Positions 60,787 through 64,000 of a stretch of 64,000 nt of DNA are shown piece after piece; positions within the stretch are counted from its first letter, which is position 1, and each line of letters begins with the position of its first letter. The notes beneath the pieces are model-generated. The model did no database searches, was not told the DNA's origin, and saw nothing but the letters and a program-made list of their open reading frames with translations. The stretch is from Mesobacillus persicus. Lineage in GTDB: Bacteria > Bacillota > Bacilli > Bacillales > Cytobacillaceae. A program made the translations under genes and the position numbers. The stretch lies in NCBI RefSeq assembly GCF_900109925.1, contig NZ_FOBW01000005.1, forward strand, positions 1 to 64,000, given 5' to 3'.

Positions 60787-60830
60787 GGGGACGGTTCTTA
60801 TGCTTCCTAGGAAGCATAAGAACCGTCCCC
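60787..60830. repeat. REP-like palindrome, copy 2
   Basis: This 44-bp perfect palindrome has arms starting GGGGACGGTTCTTATGCTTC and no unpaired centre (CCTAGG). It separates the HAH protein gene from the convergent acetyltransferase gene, where it could end transcription in both directions. Confidence 0.93.
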
Positions 60831-60835
60831 ATGTT

Positions 60836-61663
60836 TTATTCACTGTGCAGGTAATAATCTTGGGAATGGTAGGTTTTAAATCCACAAGATTCATACAGCC
60901 CTAGGGCGTGGGCATTTTTTGCCTCGACCTCTAGAAAAATTGGCAAGCCTTTTTGAAGCTCCATTTTTACCACTTTAGTTAATGCCTTTCTTCCAATTCC
61001 TTTTCCACGGAGTTCTGGAAAGACGGTAAATCCATAAATCCACGCTTCACCATTTAATTCGGAAACACGCATTTTCCCGGCAATCCTTCCATCCACTTCA
61101 ATGATTAACCTGTGATCACTGCTGTTTTCGCTGATTACCTGCTGCATTTCCTCAGCTTGCTTTTCGGTCATGCCAAAACCTGATATTTCAAGTTGAATTT
61201 CTGCCTCCCAATCCTCTTTAGAAGAAGAGGCTCTCACCGTAACGGTATTATCCTCCACTAAATCGGTTGGCTGCCATTGCATTTGATATTCCGCAACTGT
61301 AAAGTTGCAAGGAATCGTTTTCAAAAACTCCTTTGCAGACTGAGATTCCGTTGGCGCATTGAGCAGGATGGTTTCCGTATCTCGTTTCTTCGCCTCATCA
61401 AATCCCAATTTTAACAAGCTTGAAAAAATCCCTTTTCGCCTGGAATCTGGATGAACCATGCCACAAAGTTCAACCCTACTTCCCCAGCAGTAGCTTCCAA
61501 GAAAACCAACAAGCTGATCTCCTTCATAATGAAAGAAATCCTCCTGCCTGTCCTCCGACCGGTTCTCAAGCATATCGAAATTCAGCTTCAACTGAAATCC
61601 CCCATCTAACTCACAAACCTCTTGAAGCCTCTTAATCTCCAATAATTCCTTTTCCGTTAACAA
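60836..61663 (-). CDS. Tandem-GNAT acetyltransferase
   Basis: The 275-aa protein has two GNAT folds. The first carries VHPDSRRKGIFSSLLKLGF (acetyl-CoA loop near residue 85), and the second VFPELRGKGIGRKALTKVV near 222 and ends NAHALGLYESCGFKTY. The substrate is unknown. The open frame extends to 61771, but those extra 36 codons are the translated REP palindrome (copy 3). I place the start at a TTG after AGGGGTG, with LLTEKELLEIKRLQEV as the N-terminus. It is transcribed towards REP copy 2. Confidence 0.85.
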   Translation of the reverse strand: MLTEKELLEIKRLQEVCELDGGFQLKLNFDMLENRSEDRQEDFFHYEGDQLVGFLGSYCWGSRVELCGMVHPDSRRKGIFSSLLKLGFDEAKKRDTETILLNAPTESQSAKEFLKTIPCNFTVAEYQMQWQPTDLVEDNTVTVRASSSKEDWEAEIQLEISGFGMTEKQAEEMQQVISENSSDHRLIIEVDGRIAGKMRVSELNGEAWIYGFTVFPELRGKGIGRKALTKVVKMELQKGLPIFLEVEAKNAHALGLYESCGFKTYHSQDYYLHSE

Positions 61664-61684
61664 ATCTCCCACACCCCTAATACT

Positions 61685-61730
61685 TGGGGACGGTTCTTTT
61701 GCTTCCAAGGAAGCAAAAGAACCGTCCCCA
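61685..61730. repeat. REP-like palindrome, copy 3
   Basis: Arms starting TGGGGACGGTTCTTTTGCTT with their complement surround a 2-nt AA centre. It lies between the 64-aa membrane protein gene and the acetyltransferase gene, only 0.9 kb from copy 2. Confidence 0.93.
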
Positions 61731-61736
61731 GTTTTC

Positions 61737-61931
61737 TTAAACAAACCAACGAATATAAACACCCACCGCAATGAAGGACAAGAGAATGACGACGATATAA
61801 ATAAGTGTCAAGTTTGTAGTGTTTCTTTTCGTATCATTCCGGTACGTTTCATCGCTTTTCCCTGCCAGAACAATCGTAAAGATAAGTGCTAATACAACAA
61901 TAAGGATGACTAATAGTATGGCTAAGTTCAT
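61737..61931 (-). CDS. Small two-span membrane protein, 64 aa
   Basis: The protein starts MNLAILLVILIVVLALIFTI (first span), has a polar, charged middle with two Asn/Thr-rich stretches, and a second span from about residue 42 to 60 ending RWFV. AGGGGGA lies 6-7 bp before the ATG. It is upstream of the acetyltransferase gene in the same direction, separated by REP copy 3, so the palindrome may limit readthrough. Function not recognised. Confidence 0.72.
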   Translation of the reverse strand: MNLAILLVILIVVLALIFTIVLAGKSDETYRNDTKRNTTNLTLIYIVVILLSFIAVGVYIRWFV

Positions 61932-62137
61932 GCAATCCCCCTAATGAAATTATCGTAGATTTCGCAAACTTTGTGAATTCATTTTCTACTATTAGTATAA
62001 AGGATGCACGAGGAAATAACACATCTTTAAATATTAAGGAGAACACGGTTTTCACTCCTGCAGTCAACGAAAGCTCAAAAAAAAGCACCAATGATGGCGC
62101 CATCTCTGAAAGACCTGAAGATTTATTTTAGCTTAAT

Positions 62138-62437
62138 TTAAAGTTTCCACTCTGGAAATTCACTTTCTTTTTGTTTTTCATATTCAGACATTCTAGAATA
62201 CGAACTTCCTAGCTCCCTTACAATATAACCTTGCGGGCTAGTCGTTTCACACTTTCCGCTTAGCTCTTCTAGCTTAATCTTTGCGAACATGTTCGCCACT
62301 TTAGCTAAGCTCTGAATGGTGTCCATTAATTCTGGGTTATCGTGGTTATAATTTTTCGCAACGGAGTTGATGTAATCAAGTCTATTTCGAATATGTTTAA
62401 TCGTTTGAACGTCAAACTGTTCCTTCTCATCTTTCAT
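62138..62437 (-). CDS. Uncharacterised 99-aa helical protein
   Basis: The soluble protein begins MKDEKEQFDVQTIKHIRNRL and is mostly helical. The segment IRNRLDYINSVAKNYNHDNP is conserved-looking, and the C-terminus is charged. AAGGAG lies 9 bp before this ATG; a TTG two codons earlier is too close. No domain is recognised. It is a single gene, convergent with nothing, followed by about 200 bp of gap containing the palindrome GATGGCGCCATC at about 62,093. Confidence 0.65.
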   Translation of the reverse strand: MKDEKEQFDVQTIKHIRNRLDYINSVAKNYNHDNPELMDTIQSLAKVANMFAKIKLEELSGKCETTSPQGYIVRELGSSYSRMSEYEKQKESEFPEWKL

Positions 62438-62657
62438 CCTCAATCACTCCTTACTTCTAAGCTTATGATTAAAAAGGAAAGGTTGAACCTAATTAAAAAA
62501 TATTTAATCACTATTCCCCTTACCTTAGGGGGTCATGTATTACCCGATAGTACACGGGAAAAATCCCTATGCGAAGCAATCTTTTTGAATAAAACTGGAA
62601 AATATATGTTAAAATTTGGTTTAATAATAGTCTACTATCTATTTGGGGGGAGAAAAT

Positions 62658-63113
62658 TTGGTTAGATTAGATAAAACGAACTCTAGTGAATTTAATGAGT
62701 ATCTAAGATTTGCTGTTGAAAAATATGCCGATGAACACGTTAAGGCTGGAAATTGGAATGAGGAAGAAGCGATAAGTAAGGCAACTAAAGAGTACGAAAG
62801 ACTTTTACCAGAAAGAGAAAAAACGGAAAAAAATCACCTATATACCATTAGGGATGAAGACAAAGAAGTAGGGATGATATGGCTTGCACAACATCCAAAC
62901 GATAAAGGGTTTATTTTCGACATACATATTTGGGAAGGCAACCAAGGGCGCGGCTATGGAAAACAAGCAATGAAAGAAATAGAAAATGTGGCAAAAGAAT
63001 TAGGTTTGAAAAGTATAGGTCTTCACGTATTTGCTCACAATCAAGTCGCACGAGGCTTATATGAAAAACTCGGTTATTTAGAAACAGATATTATCATGGA
63101 TAAAAAGATTTAA
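62658..63113 (+). CDS. GNAT acetyltransferase
   Basis: The 151-aa protein is a single GNAT domain: TIRDEDKEVGMIWLA (strands), the acetyl-CoA loop WEGNQGRGYGKQAM near residue 98 and the ending HNQVARGLYEKLGYLETD. It resembles RimI/aminoglycoside-type N-acetyltransferases only in general. The start is a TTG 5 bp after GGGGGGAG; the open frame begins five codons earlier. Substrate unknown. Confidence 0.85.
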   Translation: MVRLDKTNSSEFNEYLRFAVEKYADEHVKAGNWNEEEAISKATKEYERLLPEREKTEKNHLYTIRDEDKEVGMIWLAQHPNDKGFIFDIHIWEGNQGRGYGKQAMKEIENVAKELGLKSIGLHVFAHNQVARGLYEKLGYLETDIIMDKKI

Positions 63114-63250
63114 CAGTTCATTTAATATACTGCGGAAAACATAATAAAAAGTACGTTTTTCAGTAGCAAATTTAAATGAACCTTACGAAACTACTAACTT
63201 GTAAAAAAGAAGTCCTGTCATTGATTGAGTCATCAACGATTGAAGAATAA

Positions 63251-63440
63251 GGGGAGATTTTTCCGTTAAATGATGATCAGATCACGATTTAGGGTGAATA
63301 GGGGGAGTTTTTCCCCCTATTCAAGTAAAAATACCTATTTTCACGCTTTTGTGAGGCCAATAAGTGGAATTTCTCCCTCTATTTAAGCTATTTTCAGTGC
63401 TATTTACAAATTAAGCGGAATTTCTCCCTCTATTTTTCAG
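63251..63440. repeat. Degenerate short palindromic repeats, second locus
   Basis: Four units at about 63,251, 63,294, 63,358 and 63,408 share AAGCGGAATTTCTCCCTCTA-type sequence, one of them the near-perfect inverted repeat AATAGGGGGAGTTTTTCCCCC. They are of the same style as the repeats at 26.2-26.4 kb. No gene lies in this 470-bp gap. Confidence 0.65.
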
Positions 63441-63547
63441 ATAAAGTCCTAACCGGCGATAGCGAACTACCACTGTCCAGTCCAGGTCTTTTTGGCTATT
63501 TTATCTAAATAAATAGTGTTCAACTTAAATTGAGCCTACAAAAAAAA

Positions 63548-63581
63548 ATTCAGAGTACAACTCCTGCACTCTGATTTTACC
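63548..63581 (-). terminator. Terminator of amidase gene
   Basis: AAAATTCAGAGT and ACTCTGATTTT pair across an 11-nt loop, directly after the amidase stop. Confidence 0.8.
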
Positions 63582-63587
63582 CTAAGG

Positions 63588-64000
63588 TTATTTATAGGTT
63601 TTCTCTAAAGGTTCCACGTAGGTTTGAAAAGCTTGTTCATAGGCATGACATGCTTGCAAAACAAGATGATCCGCAAACCGGTTTCCAGCTACCTGTAAAC
63701 CAACTGGCAGTCCACCACTCGTTAATCCAACTGGTAAAGAAGCGGCAGGATGTCCTGTGAAATTATAAATTTGCGTCAACATCCAATCGGTCGCAGGGTT
63801 CACACTTTTTCCATTAATCATCGATGGACCGGCTAAATGATGTTCAAATGCTGTTGTAGCTAAAACAGGAGAAAGGATCAAGTCGTAGTTGTTGAAGATA
63901 TTCTGAATTTCCTTCCAAACAAGGGTCCGTTTGATTTCGATGGCTTTATAATCGACTGCACTATATTTTCGGCCAATATGAATCATTTTGGCCATCCCCT
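63588..64000 (-). CDS. Amidase-signature family protein, C-terminal part
   Basis: Only the last about 137 residues are in the window; the start lies beyond the right edge. The segment SPVLATTAFEHHL..., then TQIYNFTGHPAASLPVGLTS and GGLPVGLQVAGNRFADHLVLQAC, is the typical C-terminus of amidase-signature enzymes (GatA-like, including many nonspecific amidases and some bound to pathways). The catalytic Ser-Ser-Lys triad is in the missing part, so activity cannot be checked. A hairpin terminator follows. Confidence 0.88.
   Translation of the reverse strand, partial: GMAKMIHIGRKYSAVDYKAIEIKRTLVWKEIQNIFNNYDLILSPVLATTAFEHHLAGPSMINGKSVNPATDWMLTQIYNFTGHPAASLPVGLTSGGLPVGLQVAGNRFADHLVLQACHAYEQAFQTYVEPLEKTYK

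Noticed and set aside
61664-61771. N-terminal extension of the tandem-GNAT gene
   Set aside because: The extra residues are the translated REP palindrome and do not resemble GNAT sequence; a TTG start after AGGGGTG fits better.
1-64000. CRISPR array, tRNA or rRNA genes, prophage, integrase
   Set aside because: The tandem repeats found lack spacer-repeat structure and Cas genes; no tRNA-like cloverleaf, rRNA, integrase or phage structural gene was recognised.

Overview
The window is chromosomal DNA of a low-GC, Gram-positive, endospore-former-type Bacillaceae (Bacillus/Neobacillus-like). The evidence is strong AGGAGG-type ribosome binding sites with many TTG/GTG starts, sigma-A promoters, U-rich intrinsic terminators, lipobox proteins, a preQ1-I riboswitch and proteins typical of Bacillus (EcsC, YtxH, IDEAL, UPF0316). 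No rRNA, tRNA, CRISPR array, prophage or intact insertion sequence was seen. The coding content is largely metabolic. The intergenic regions carry several families of short repeats.

Layout. 0.3-2.3 kb: preQ1-riboswitch-controlled queCDE operon for 7-deazaguanine synthesis. 2.5-8.5 kb: glcDF 2-hydroxy-acid oxidase, EcsC-like protein, rhodanese and small lipoproteins, and a PatB-type C-S lyase. 9.3-25 kb: a reductive pyrimidine catabolism region. An eight-gene minus-strand operon (aldehyde dehydrogenase, PreT, PreA, dihydropyrimidinase, NCS1 permease, a 77-aa unknown, malic enzyme, class III aminotransferase) is preceded by a clear TTGACA-N17-TACTAT promoter and faces a two-gene regulator-like module. 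A ureidopropionase-type amidohydrolase and alanine dehydrogenase lie about 3 kb away. Together they could take uracil to malonate semialdehyde, with pyruvate as amino acceptor made by malic enzyme and regenerated by alanine dehydrogenase. A small ADP-ribosyltransferase-like protein sits between the two halves.

25-41 kb: sulfurtransferase, a DUF5667 surface protein, proCBA, small stress/regulatory proteins, an orphan TRAP-type binding protein with a leader terminator, and a 790-aa protein that joins an N-terminal all-alpha isoprenoid-synthase-like region to a C-terminal trans-prenyltransferase. 41-46 kb: a heme-copper enzyme operon (small subunit, CuA subunit II, subunit I, Sco, a membrane protein, heme O synthase). 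Subunit I has Asn where oxygen-reducing enzymes have the cross-linked active-site Tyr, and an FNR/CRP-like palindrome lies upstream, so it may be a nitric oxide reductase rather than an oxidase.

46-64 kb: nitroreductase, cold-shock protein with a long leader, alkaline phosphatase, a carboxyspermidine-type polyamine operon behind an about 0.5-kb structured leader with competing hairpins, a MATE exporter, an MMPL/RND exporter with a YhgE-like secreted partner and divergent TetR regulator, acetyltransferases, and the 3' end of an amidase gene at the right edge.

Repeats. There are six copies (three long, three short) of a GC-rich 130-200 bp element whose terminal stems covary. Three REP-like perfect palindromes (GGGGACGGTTCT arms) plus one half-site also covary. 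Degenerate tandem repeats have 21-bp and 52-bp periods.
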